Source: Streptomyces niveiscabiei
Lineage (GTDB): Bacteria > Actinomycetota > Actinomycetes > Streptomycetales > Streptomycetaceae
Direction: 5' to 3'
Assembly (NCBI RefSeq): GCF_001419795.1
Contig: NZ_LIRL01000207.1
Coordinates: 1-38,672 of the forward strand
DNA: 38,672 bases
A program made the position numbers and the translations under genes. This document shows positions 30,225-38,672 of the stretch, piece after piece. Each line of letters starts with the position of its first letter. Position 1 is the first letter of the stretch. The notes below the pieces were generated by a model. The model saw nothing but the letters and a program-made list of their open reading frames with translations. It did not search any database and was not told the origin of the DNA.

Positions 30225-33200
30225 ATGACGCCCGCTGTGCGCCCCGAGGACCTGATCATCGGCATCACTCCCTTCGGCCGCCCCGACGCCTTACTCGCCC
30301 TCGCCCTCGCCCGGTCCGGCGCCCTCGGCGTCCTGGACCTCGGCGAGGGCGACCGCACGGCGCGCGAGGCCCTGGAGCGGGTGCGGCGGGCGCCGGTCGG
30401 GTTACGGATCGGGCCGCACTGCCGCCTCGCTCCGGCGGACCTCCCGGACCGCGACGTGACGATCGTCCTCGCCCCGGGCCGCAGGTGGGAGGCGTCGCCT
30501 CGCCACCGGGTGCTCGCGGAGGTCACCGACCTCGCGCAGGCGCGAGCGGCGATCGCGAGCGGCGCCCACGGCCTGATCGCGCGCGGCTGCGAATCCGGCG
30601 GCCAGGTGGGCGAGTTGAGCACGTTCGTGCTCCTCCAGCAGCTCCTGTCCGAGGTCGGCGTACCGGTATGGGCCTGCGGCGGAATCGGCCCGCGTACGGC
30701 CGCCGCAGCGGTCGCCGGCGGCGCTGCCGGAGTCGTCCTCGACTCCCAGCTCGCCCTGCTGGCCGAATCGTCGCTCCCCGACCGGCTCGCTTCTCTGGTC
30801 CGCACGCTGGACGGCTCCGAGTCGGCCGTCACGGACGGCGTCCGCGCCGTGGAACGCCGGGGCGTACGGCTCCCGGTGGGCCAGGACGGCTTCCTCGCCG
30901 CCCGGTTCGCCGACCGCTGGGGCGATGTACGGGGCACCGTACGGGAGTTGAGGGGCGCGGTGCGCTCGGCCCTGCGCGACGGCGGGCTCGTGCGGACGCT
31001 CGGCCCGGACTCGGCGATGAGCCGGGCGCTCGGGACACGCCTGCCCGTCGCCCAGGGGCCGATGACGCGGGTGAGCGACCGGGCGGCGTTCGCGGCGGCC
31101 GTGGCCGAGGACGGGGCGCTGCCGTTCCTCGCGCTGGCCCTGGCGAACGGCGAGCGCTCACGGGCGATGCTCGCGCAGGCCCGCGAGGCGGTGGGCGAAC
31201 ACCCTTGGGGCGTGGGCGTGTTGGGCTTCGCGCCGGAGGAGTTGCGCGCCGCCCAGCTGGAGGCGGTACGGCTGTCCCGGCCGACCCACGCGATCATCGC
31301 GGGCGGACGTCCGTCCCAGGCGCGGGCGTTGGAGGAGGCGGGCATCCGGACGTTCCTGCACGTGCCGTCGCCGGAGCTGCTGCGGCAGTTCCTCGACGCG
31401 GGTGCCCGGCGGTTCGTGTTCGAGGGCGCGGAGTGCGGCGGCCACGTCGGCCCGCGCGCCGCATTCCCGCTGTGGGAAGCCCAGTTGGCAGTTCTGGAGG
31501 ACTTCGGGGACGTCTCCGACGTGGAGGTGTTCTTCGCGGGCGGGGTGCACGACGAGCGGTCGGCGGCGATGGTCGCGGCCCTCGCGGGCCCGTTGAGCGC
31601 GCGGGGCGCGGCGGTCGGCGTCCTCATGGGGACGGCGTACCTCTTCACGGAGGAGGCCATCAGCGAGGGGGCCATCCAACCCCTGTTCCAGGAGCGGGTG
31701 TTGGCCGCCGGGTCGACGACGCTGCTGGAGTCGGCGCCGGGTCACGCCACCCGGTGCGTGCCGAGCCCGTTCGCGGACGGCTACCGCGAGGAGGCGGCCC
31801 GGCTGCGTGCGCGGGGTCTGCCCGAGCGGGAGGTGTGGGAGCGGCTGGAGCGGCTCAACGTGGGCCGGCTGCGCATCGCCAGCAAGGGCGTCGAGCGCGA
31901 CGAGGACGGTGCGCTGGCGTCCGTGGACGAGCGACGGCAGCTCGCCGAGGGGATGTTCATGGCCGGCGAGGTGGCCGTGCTGCGGTCCCGGACGACGACG
32001 ATCGCCGCGCTGCACGCCTCGGTGACGACCGGCGCGGCGGCCTTCCTCGCCGAACGGGTCACTCCGCCCCCGGCAGTCGAGCCGCAGGCACCGGCGCCGC
32101 TGGACGTCGCGATCGTCGGCATGGCCTGCATGTTCGCCGGCTCGCCGGACCTGCCCTCCTTCTGGGCGAACGTCGTCGCGGGCGTCGACGCGGTCACCGA
32201 AGTCCCCCCGGAACGCTGGGATCCCGCCGTCCACCACGGCACGTCCACCGACTCCAAGTGGGGCGGCTTCCTGCCGCGCATCCCCTTCGACCCGCTGCGC
32301 TACGGCATCCCGCCGACGTCCCTCGGCAGCGTCGAGCCGGTCCAGCTGCTGTCCCTCGAGGCGGCCCGGCGCGCGCTCGACGACGCCGGATACGGCGACG
32401 GGGGGCGGGAGTTCGACCGCTCGCGCACCTCGGTGGTGTTCGGCGCGGAGGCGGGCAGCGACCTGTCGAACGCGGCGACCGTCCGCTCCGTCCTGCCCTC
32501 GTACTACGGCGAGGTCCCGCAGGCCCTGGACGGCCAACTCCCGCGCCTCACCGAGGACTCGTTCCCCGGGATGCTCGCCAACGTCATCTCGGGCCGCATC
32601 GCCAACCGCCTCGACCTCGGCGGCGCCAACTACACGGTGGACGCGGCCTGCGCGTCCTCGCTCGCGGCGGTGGACGTCGCCTGCAAGGAACTGCTGTCCG
32701 GGACGAGCGACGTCGTGCTGTGCGGCGGCGCCGACCTGCACAACGGCATCAACGACTACGCCCTGTTCTCCTCCGTCCACGCCCTCTCCCCCACCGGCCG
32801 TTCCCGCGCCTTCGACTCCACCGCCGACGGCATCGCGCTCGGCGAGGGCGTCGCCTGCGTCGTCCTCAAGCGGCTGGCCGACGCCGAGCGGGACGGCGAC
32901 CGGATCTACGGCGTCGTCAAGGGACTCGGCTCCTCCAGCGACGGCCGTTCCCTGGGCCTGACCGCGCCCCGCCCCGAGGGGCAGCGGGCCGCGCTGGAGC
33001 GGGCGTACCGGAACGCGGGGGTGTCACCGGCCGAGGTCGGGATCGTGGAGGCGCACGGCACCGGGACGGTCGTCGGGGACCGGACCGAACTGTCCATCCT
33101 CACCGAGGTGTTCGCCAACGCGGGGGCCGCGCCGGGGAGTTGTGTGCTCGGGTCGGTCAAGTCGCAGATCGGGCACACGAAGTGCGCGGCCGGTCTGGCG

Positions 33201-36200
33201 GGGCTGATCAAGACGACGCTGGCCCTGTACACGGGGGTCCGGCCGCCGACCCTGCATGTGAAGGCCCCCAACTCGGCCTGGAAGGAAGGGGAGAGCCCCT
33301 TCGCGCTGTCGACCGGGGCCCGGCCCTGGGACGGTCCCGCGGGTCGGCGGATCGGCGGGGTCAGCGCGTTCGGGTTCGGCGGGACCAACTTCCATGTGGT
33401 GCTCGCCGCTCATGACGAGGGGGTGCGGGGGGCCGAGGAGTGGCCCGCCGAGCTGTTCCTGTTCCGGGGGCGCGATGTGGCGTCCGCCCGGCGGGGCGTG
33501 GAGGATCTGCTGAAGGCCGCCGAGGGGCCGTGGCGGCTCCGGGACCTGGCGCTGAGTGCGGCGCGGCGGGCGGACGCGGGCGAGGAGCCGGTGCGGTTCG
33601 CGGTGGTGGCGTCCGATACCGGGGAGTTGGTGCGGGGGTTGCGGGAGGCGCTGGAGGAGGCGCGCCCGTCAGGAGCGAACGGGTCCCGGGGGGACGGCTC
33701 GGCGGAGGCGGCCGGCGTGTCCCCGATGGGCGGCAAGGTCGCCTTCCTCTTCCCCGGCCAGGGCAGCCAGCGCCCCGGCATGCTCGCCGACCTCTTCATC
33801 GCCTTCCCCGAACTCCGCCACTACCTGGACCTGGGCCGGGCCCACGCCCCGACGATGTACCCGCCCACCGCCTTCGACGACGCCACCCGCGACCGCCAGC
33901 AAGCCGCCCTCACCGACACCCGTGTAGCCCAACCCGCCCTGGGTGTCGCGGGGTTGGCGGCGCACGCGTTCCTCACGGCCGCCGGGGTCCACCCCGACAT
34001 GGCGGCCGGACACAGCTACGGCGAACTGGTCGCCCTCTCGGCCGCCGGGGTCATCTCCCCGGAAACGCTGCTGGAGTTGAGCGGCGCGCGGGCGGCGGCG
34101 ATCCTGGCCGCCGCCGGGGACGACCCGGGCACGATGGCGGCGGTGTCATCGGACGCGGCGACGGTCGCCCAGGTCCTCGGCGAGGCGGGCGAGGTGGTGC
34201 TCGCCAACCTCAACGCGCCGGACCAGACGGTGATCTCGGGCCCCACCGAGGCCGTCACCGAAGCGTTGCGGCTGCTGCGTGAGGCCGGGCTCACCGCACG
34301 GCGCATCCCGGTGGCCTGCGCCTTCCACAGCCCCATCGTCGCCGACGCGGGCCCGCAGTTCGCCACGGTCCTCGCCCAACACGCCTTCCACGACCCGGAG
34401 TTCCCGGTCTGGGCCAACCGCACGGCGGCCCCCTACGGCTCCGCCGACACGGTCCCCGCCGAACTCGCCGCCCAGATCGGCTCCCCCGTCCGTTTCGCCG
34501 ACCAGATCGAGGCCATGTACGAGGCCGGTGCGCGCGTCTTCGTCGAGGCCGGGCCGGGGTCGGTGCTGACGCGGCTGGTCGGGAAGGTGCTCGGGGACCG
34601 CCCGCACCGGACGGTCGCCTGCGAGCCGCGCCCCGGCAGCGGGCTGCGGAGCTGGCTCGACGCGCTCGCCCACCTCGCCCTCGCCGGGGTGCCCGTGCGG
34701 GCCGGGTGGCTGCTGCGCGGGCGCGGCGCGGTCGACGCGGTACGCACCCCGGCGCCGAAACCGCCCGGCTGGACGGTCGACGGGCAGCTCGTGCGGACCG
34801 CCGGCGGCGAGCCGGTGTCCGGCGGGCTGACACCGGCCCGGCGTGTGGCACAGCTGCCGGGCTCCCCGGCTTCCCCCCTGTCCCTGGATGCCTCGGAGGC
34901 GAACGTGACGACCACCCCCCATCAGGGTCAGGACGCCCTCATCGCGGAGTTCCTGCGGACCAGCCGGGAGATGATCGCGGCCCAACGGGACGTGCTGCTC
35001 ACGTACTTCGGATCCGGCGCGGGGCCGGTGGAGAGACCGGCGGCGCCACCCCTGCCGGTCCTCGAAGCAACCCCCGTACCGCAGACGCCCGTCGAGGCGG
35101 CGCCCGTCGACGCGCCGGCCCCGGAGGCCGTGGACGTCGGCCGAGTGGTCCTCGACATCATCAGCGAACGCACCGGCTACCCCGTCGACATGATCGAGCC
35201 CGACCTCGACCTGGAGGCCGACCTCAGCATCGACTCCATCAAACGGGCCGAGATCGCGGGCGAGTTGGCCCGCCGCCTCGGCGGCTCGACCGACCTCGCG
35301 GGCCTGGCGGACGACGAGCTGGAGGAGCTGACGAAGGCGCGTACGGCCGCCGCCGTGACCGACTGGCTCACCTCGCGCCTGTCGGGCCCGGTGGCCGCCG
35401 AGGAACCCGCCCAGGAGCAGGAACCGGTGACCGGCCAGGCACCCAGACGGCTCGTCCTGCGCCCTGTCCTGCTCGACACCGGCAGCCATCCGCCGTCCCA
35501 TCTCGCGGGCACGCGCTGGGTGTTGCTCGGCGAGGAGGGGTCCGGCATCGCCGACCGGCTCGCGGCGCACGGCGCCGAGGTGACCGTACGGGACATGGAG
35601 CACCTGCTGACCGAGGCCGACGGCCCGGTGGACGGGGTGGTCTATCTGGGGGCGGCCGACGGGGTGCCGGTGCTGCCGGACGCCTTCGCGGTGCTCAAGG
35701 CGGCGCTGGCGCGGGAGCCCCGGTGGCTGGTGGCGGTACGGCCGGTGGACGGGGACGCGGTGGGGCTGCGCGGGCTGTTCCGCAGCGTGGCGCGGGAGTA
35801 CCCGGGGACGGTCGCGCGGGTGGTGGACGTCGACGAGGACGTGGCCGACACGGTGATCGGCGAGATCCTGGCCGACGACACGTCACCCGCCGTGGTGTGC
35901 AGGGCAGTTGGGCGGCACGGGTTCGAGCTGGTCGAGGCACCGCTCGGGGCGCTCGGAAGCACCGGGGCCGGTCCCGCCGGGGACGGGGTCGCGGAGGCCG
36001 CAGCGCTCGGGCTCGACCGGGACGCCGTCGCCCTGCTGGCGGGCGGGGCCCGGGGGATCGCCGCGCAGTGCGCTGTCGCGTTGGCGCGGGCCTCGCGGTG
36101 CCGGCTCGAACTGCTGGGCCGTACGCCCGTGCCGGACGGCCCCGAGGAGGAGGCGACGGCCGCCGCGCGGACCCCGGCCGAGCTGCGGGCCGTCCTGGCC

Positions 36201-36857
36201 GCGCGGGGCGGGAGCCTCACGGAGGTCAACCGGGAGGCGGAACTCCTGCTCGCCCAGCGGGAGATCAGGGCGACGCTGGCCGAACTGACCGCGCTGGGCA
36301 GTGCCGTTCGGTACCGGAGCGTCGATTTCCGGGAGTCCGAGGCCGTGTTGCAGGCGGTGAAGGAGATCCACGCCGAGCACGGGCGGCTGGACGGGGTGGT
36401 GTACGCGGCCGGGGTGATCGAGGACCGGCTGATCGCGGAGAAGAGCCCCGAGTCGTTCCGCCGGGTGTACGCGACGAAGGCGCTCGGCGCGCACGCGCTG
36501 CTGACCGCGCTGGAGGAACTGCCCGGCGGGCCGTCGTTCACCGTGCTGTTCGGGAGCATCTCGGCGGTGCTGGGCAACCGGGGGCAGGTCGACTACGCGG
36601 CGGCCAACGACGCGCTGGAGGCGCTGGGTTCGGCATGGGCGGCGCGTACGGGGTCGCGGGCGCTGACCGTGCACTGGGGGCCGTGGGCGCCCGACGCCTC
36701 CCATGGGGGCATGGTGGGGCCGGAGTTGGCGCGGGAGTACGCGCGGCGCGGGGTCGCGCTGATCGACCCGGAGGAGGGAACGGCCGCGCTGCTGCGGGAG
36801 TTGGCGTGGGGCGACCCGTCGCTGACGGCGGTCGTGCACACGGCGTCGGGCTGGTGA
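30225..36857 (+). CDS. PUFA-synthase-like iterative PKS: NMO-NMO-KS-AT-ACP-KR
   Basis: 2210 residues; ATG with GGAGAG upstream. Order: two nitronate-monooxygenase/PfaD-like barrels (about 1-205 and 250-620), each with an E-S/C-GG motif (Glu123, Glu403); KS (about 625-1055) with VDAACASS, Cys809, EAHGTGT and IGHTK; AT (about 1165-1490) with FPGQGSQ, GHSYGE and CAFHSP; one ACP (about 1633-1718) with the PUFA-type DLSIDSIKRAEI, Ser1671; and KR (about 1930-2180) with GGARGIAA and the Ser-Tyr-Asn set in LFGSISAVLGNRGQVDYAAAND. The architecture fits PfaA/HglE-like secondary lipid synthases, among them the SCO0124-0129-type loci of Streptomyces, rather than modular polyketide synthases. PfaD-type enoyl reductase is normally a separate protein; here it is N-terminal. 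Product probably a long-chain lipid; structure cannot be predicted. Confidence 0.88.
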   Translation: MTPAVRPEDLIIGITPFGRPDALLALALARSGALGVLDLGEGDRTAREALERVRRAPVGLRIGPHCRLAPADLPDRDVTIVLAPGRRWEASPRHRVLAEVTDLAQARAAIASGAHGLIARGCESGGQVGELSTFVLLQQLLSEVGVPVWACGGIGPRTAAAAVAGGAAGVVLDSQLALLAESSLPDRLASLVRTLDGSESAVTDGVRAVERRGVRLPVGQDGFLAARFADRWGDVRGTVRELRGAVRSALRDGGLVRTLGPDSAMSRALGTRLPVAQGPMTRVSDRAAFAAAVAEDGALPFLALALANGERSRAMLAQAREAVGEHPWGVGVLGFAPEELRAAQLEAVRLSRPTHAIIAGGRPSQARALEEAGIRTFLHVPSPELLRQFLDAGARRFVFEGAECGGHVGPRAAFPLWEAQLAVLEDFGDVSDVEVFFAGGVHDERSAAMVAALAGPLSARGAAVGVLMGTAYLFTEEAISEGAIQPLFQERVLAAGSTTLLESAPGHATRCVPSPFADGYREEAARLRARGLPEREVWERLERLNVGRLRIASKGVERDEDGALASVDERRQLAEGMFMAGEVAVLRSRTTTIAALHASVTTGAAAFLAERVTPPPAVEPQAPAPLDVAIVGMACMFAGSPDLPSFWANVVAGVDAVTEVPPERWDPAVHHGTSTDSKWGGFLPRIPFDPLRYGIPPTSLGSVEPVQLLSLEAARRALDDAGYGDGGREFDRSRTSVVFGAEAGSDLSNAATVRSVLPSYYGEVPQALDGQLPRLTEDSFPGMLANVISGRIANRLDLGGANYTVDAACASSLAAVDVACKELLSGTSDVVLCGGADLHNGINDYALFSSVHALSPTGRSRAFDSTADGIALGEGVACVVLKRLADAERDGDRIYGVVKGLGSSSDGRSLGLTAPRPEGQRAALERAYRNAGVSPAEVGIVEAHGTGTVVGDRTELSILTEVFANAGAAPGSCVLGSVKSQIGHTKCAAGLAGLIKTTLALYTGVRPPTLHVKAPNSAWKEGESPFALSTGARPWDGPAGRRIGGVSAFGFGGTNFHVVLAAHDEGVRGAEEWPAELFLFRGRDVASARRGVEDLLKAAEGPWRLRDLALSAARRADAGEEPVRFAVVASDTGELVRGLREALEEARPSGANGSRGDGSAEAAGVSPMGGKVAFLFPGQGSQRPGMLADLFIAFPELRHYLDLGRAHAPTMYPPTAFDDATRDRQQAALTDTRVAQPALGVAGLAAHAFLTAAGVHPDMAAGHSYGELVALSAAGVISPETLLELSGARAAAILAAAGDDPGTMAAVSSDAATVAQVLGEAGEVVLANLNAPDQTVISGPTEAVTEALRLLREAGLTARRIPVACAFHSPIVADAGPQFATVLAQHAFHDPEFPVWANRTAAPYGSADTVPAELAAQIGSPVRFADQIEAMYEAGARVFVEAGPGSVLTRLVGKVLGDRPHRTVACEPRPGSGLRSWLDALAHLALAGVPVRAGWLLRGRGAVDAVRTPAPKPPGWTVDGQLVRTAGGEPVSGGLTPARRVAQLPGSPASPLSLDASEANVTTTPHQGQDALIAEFLRTSREMIAAQRDVLLTYFGSGAGPVERPAAPPLPVLEATPVPQTPVEAAPVDAPAPEAVDVGRVVLDIISERTGYPVDMIEPDLDLEADLSIDSIKRAEIAGELARRLGGSTDLAGLADDELEELTKARTAAAVTDWLTSRLSGPVAAEEPAQEQEPVTGQAPRRLVLRPVLLDTGSHPPSHLAGTRWVLLGEEGSGIADRLAAHGAEVTVRDMEHLLTEADGPVDGVVYLGAADGVPVLPDAFAVLKAALAREPRWLVAVRPVDGDAVGLRGLFRSVAREYPGTVARVVDVDEDVADTVIGEILADDTSPAVVCRAVGRHGFELVEAPLGALGSTGAGPAGDGVAEAAALGLDRDAVALLAGGARGIAAQCAVALARASRCRLELLGRTPVPDGPEEEATAAARTPAELRAVLAARGGSLTEVNREAELLLAQREIRATLAELTALGSAVRYRSVDFRESEAVLQAVKEIHAEHGRLDGVVYAAGVIEDRLIAEKSPESFRRVYATKALGAHALLTALEELPGGPSFTVLFGSISAVLGNRGQVDYAAANDALEALGSAWAARTGSRALTVHWGPWAPDASHGGMVGPELAREYARRGVALIDPEEGTAALLRELAWGDPSLTAVVHTASGW

Positions 36858-36861
36858 CGGG

Positions 36862-38672
36862 GTGGATCTCAGAGGCCCCGAGGACGCCGCCGATCTGACT
36901 GACCGTCACGCCGGGACCGGCCGCCAAGCTCAGGCCAGCCGTCTGGCCGAGGGCGCCGTCAATCGTCAAGTCCCGGTCGCCATCGTGGGCATGTCCGTCC
37001 TGTTCCCCGGCGCCCCCGACCTCGACACCTACTGGCGGAACCTGTACGACGGCGTCGACGCGATCGGCGAGGTGCCCGCCGGGCGCTGGGACGCCGACTA
37101 CTACCGTCCCGGCACCGCCGCCGAACCGGCCGTCGCGGACCGGGTGTACTGCCGGCGCGGCGGGTTCGTGGACGGGCTCGCCGAGGTGGAGGTGACCCGG
37201 TTCGGGATCATGCCGGCGTCGGTCGGCGGCACCGAACCGGACCAGTTGATCGCGCTGCACGTGGCCGCCGCCGCGCTGGACGACGCGGGCGGTACCGCCC
37301 GGCTGCCCGACCGGCAACGGGTCGGCGTCGTCCTGGGCCGGGGCGGCTACCTCACTCCCGGGCTGGTCCGGCTCGATCAGCGGGTCCGGACGGCGGGCCA
37401 ACTCGTGCGCACGCTCGGCGAGTTGCTGCCCGACCTGTCCGCCGGCCAACTCGACCGCGTACGTGAGGCGTTCACCGAGCGGCTCGGGCCCGACAGTCCG
37501 GAGGCGGCGATCGGGCTGGTGCCCAACCTCGCCGCGTCACGGGTCGCGAGCCGGCTCGACCTGCGCGGACCGGCGTACACGGTGGACGCGGCGTGCGCGT
37601 CCTCGCTGGTCGCCGTCGACCAGGCGGTGGGCGAACTGGCGTCCGGGCGCTGTGACTTGATGCTCGCCGGGGGTGTCCACCACTGCCACGACATCACGTT
37701 GTGGAGCGTCTTCTCCCAACTCCGCGCCCTCTCCCCCACCGAGCGCATCCGCCCCTTCCACCGCGACGCCGACGGCATCCTCATCGGCGAGGGCACCGGC
37801 GTCGTCGTCCTCAAGCGGCTGGCCGACGCCGAACGCGACGGCGACCGGGTCTACGCCGTGATCCGGGGCACCGGCATCTCCAGCGACGGCCGCGCGTCGG
37901 GCCTCGTCAACCCCGACCCCGGCGGCCAGGCCCGCGCCGTACGCCAAGCCTGGCGGGCCGCCGGCCTCGACCCCTCGGCGCCCGACTCCCTGGGCCTCCT
38001 CGAAGCGCACGGCACAGCGACCCCCGCCGGCGACGGGGCCGAACTCGCCACGCTGGCCGAGGTGTTCGGCGGCCCCTCCGACGCCCCGGACGACCCGGGT
38101 GCCGTCATCGGGTCGGTCAAGTCGATGATCGGGCACGCGATGCCGGCCGCCGGAGTCGCCGGGCTGGTCAAAGCCGCGCTGGCCGTCCATCACGGGGTGC
38201 TGCTGCCGACCCTGCACTGCGACGACCCGCATCCCGCGCTGACACGGACCCGGTTCAGGCCGCTGGAGAAGGCGGAGCCGTGGGAGGGCGAGGTACGGCG
38301 AGCGGCGGTGAACGCGTTCGGGTTCGGGGGGATCAACGGGCATGTGGTGCTGGAGCAGGCGCCGGTGGGCTCGGGGACAACTCGGCGGCGGGGGCACGGA
38401 GTTGCCGGGACGGAGGTGAACAGGCGCGGGAGTGAACGCGCCGGGGCGAACGGGCACGGAGTCGCAGGCACCGGGACGAACGGGCACAGCGAGACTCTCC
38501 GGGCCCCGACCGCACCGACCGCACCGACAAGCATCCCCTCCCCGGCGCATCCAGCCGACCGCGCCCAAGCCGCCCAAGTGGTCGAGCCCGAGCGCATCCT
38601 CCTCCTCGCAGCCCCAACCCCCGCCGCCCTAGCAGCACTTCTGGACGCCGACGACGCCACGCTCCTGGCCGC
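36862..38672 (+). CDS. PUFA-synthase-like second ketosynthase protein (partial, runs off window)
   Basis: Open to the window end: 603 complete codons. The proposed GTG start is four bases after the upstream stop, so the genes look translationally coupled; the first 36 residues are a linker. A complete KS follows (about 37-500): VAIVGMSVLFPG, VDAACASS with Cys245, EAHGTAT with His383 and SMIGHAMPAAG with His425, FGFGGINGHVV. The wording (RVASRLDLRG, HCHDITLWSVFSQL) fits the PfaC/HglC class. After the KS comes a low-complexity linker (about 510-570) with GHGVAGT-like and TAPTAP repeats, then the start of another domain (VEPERILLLAAPTPAALAALL), possibly a chain-length factor or AT. The rest is beyond the window. 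Confidence 0.85.
   Translation, partial: MDLRGPEDAADLTDRHAGTGRQAQASRLAEGAVNRQVPVAIVGMSVLFPGAPDLDTYWRNLYDGVDAIGEVPAGRWDADYYRPGTAAEPAVADRVYCRRGGFVDGLAEVEVTRFGIMPASVGGTEPDQLIALHVAAAALDDAGGTARLPDRQRVGVVLGRGGYLTPGLVRLDQRVRTAGQLVRTLGELLPDLSAGQLDRVREAFTERLGPDSPEAAIGLVPNLAASRVASRLDLRGPAYTVDAACASSLVAVDQAVGELASGRCDLMLAGGVHHCHDITLWSVFSQLRALSPTERIRPFHRDADGILIGEGTGVVVLKRLADAERDGDRVYAVIRGTGISSDGRASGLVNPDPGGQARAVRQAWRAAGLDPSAPDSLGLLEAHGTATPAGDGAELATLAEVFGGPSDAPDDPGAVIGSVKSMIGHAMPAAGVAGLVKAALAVHHGVLLPTLHCDDPHPALTRTRFRPLEKAEPWEGEVRRAAVNAFGFGGINGHVVLEQAPVGSGTTRRRGHGVAGTEVNRRGSERAGANGHGVAGTGTNGHSETLRAPTAPTAPTSIPSPAHPADRAQAAQVVEPERILLLAAPTPAALAALLDADDATLLA

Noticed and set aside
30125-33415. Long second plus-strand frame over the first half of the PUFA-like synthase
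   Set aside because: Composition is repetitive Arg/Gly/Pro and it lacks motifs; the frame starting at 30225 has continuous domain homology.
38131-38154. Damaged KS active site because GHAMPAAG replaces GHTKxAAG
   Set aside because: The conserved Lys lies before the motif (VKSMIGH) and the His is present; the position after GH varies in this class.

Overview
The window is very GC-rich, with multidomain NRPS and PKS genes, TetR regulators and short ATGA/GTGA gene overlaps. It looks like a Streptomyces or a close relative. I identified everything by eye from translations and motifs; no database was searched.

Region 1 (1 to about 27,480) is a siderophore-type gene cluster. From the left it holds an MFS exporter (-), a MetE-like zinc methyltransferase homologue (+), a type II thioesterase (-) and a TetR regulator (+). 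Then comes one long plus-strand operon of eight genes (5352-21970): an SznF/GrbD-like cupin protein, a YqcI/YcgG-family protein with an MbtH-like tail, NRPS 1 (Cy-A-PCP), NRPS 2 (C-A-PCP), a PKS (KS-AT-ACP), an O-methyltransferase-fold protein, a salicyl-AMP ligase, and a salicylate synthase with an aryl carrier domain fused to its C-terminus. Paired hairpins close this operon. On the minus strand follow two half-size ABC transporters of the IrtA/IrtB-YbtP/YbtQ kind with a TetR gene behind them; divergent from these is a siderophore-interacting flavin reductase (+). An iron-box-like sequence lies upstream of the biosynthetic operon, and a longer shared element with iron-box-like ends lies at three other promoters.

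How the genes fit together (inference): chorismate becomes salicylate, which the ligase loads on the aryl carrier fused to the synthase. NRPS 1 adds and cyclises a Cys-like residue to a hydroxyphenyl-thiazoline. NRPS 2 has a pocket that reads like the formyl-hydroxyornithine code, yet no ornithine hydroxylase or formyltransferase is present. Instead the operon starts with the pair of families (GrbD, GrbE) known to make graminine, the C-diazeniumdiolate amino acid of gramibactin. The PKS adds one malonyl-type unit, and no thioesterase domain ends the line. The predicted product is a mixed salicyl-thiazoline/diazeniumdiolate iron chelator, which I do not recall as a described class.

Region 2 (about 27,480 to 29,850) holds a strong bidirectional hairpin, a tRNA-Pro(GGG) gene (-), and an MFS exporter (-) divergent from a TetR regulator (+) with three palindromic operators between them.

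Region 3 (about 30,000 to the end) starts an iterative PUFA-synthase-like locus: a 2210-residue enzyme with two tandem nitronate-monooxygenase/enoyl-reductase-like barrels, then KS-AT-ACP-KR, and a coupled second KS gene cut by the window end. The product is probably an unusual long-chain lipid, unrelated to the siderophore.
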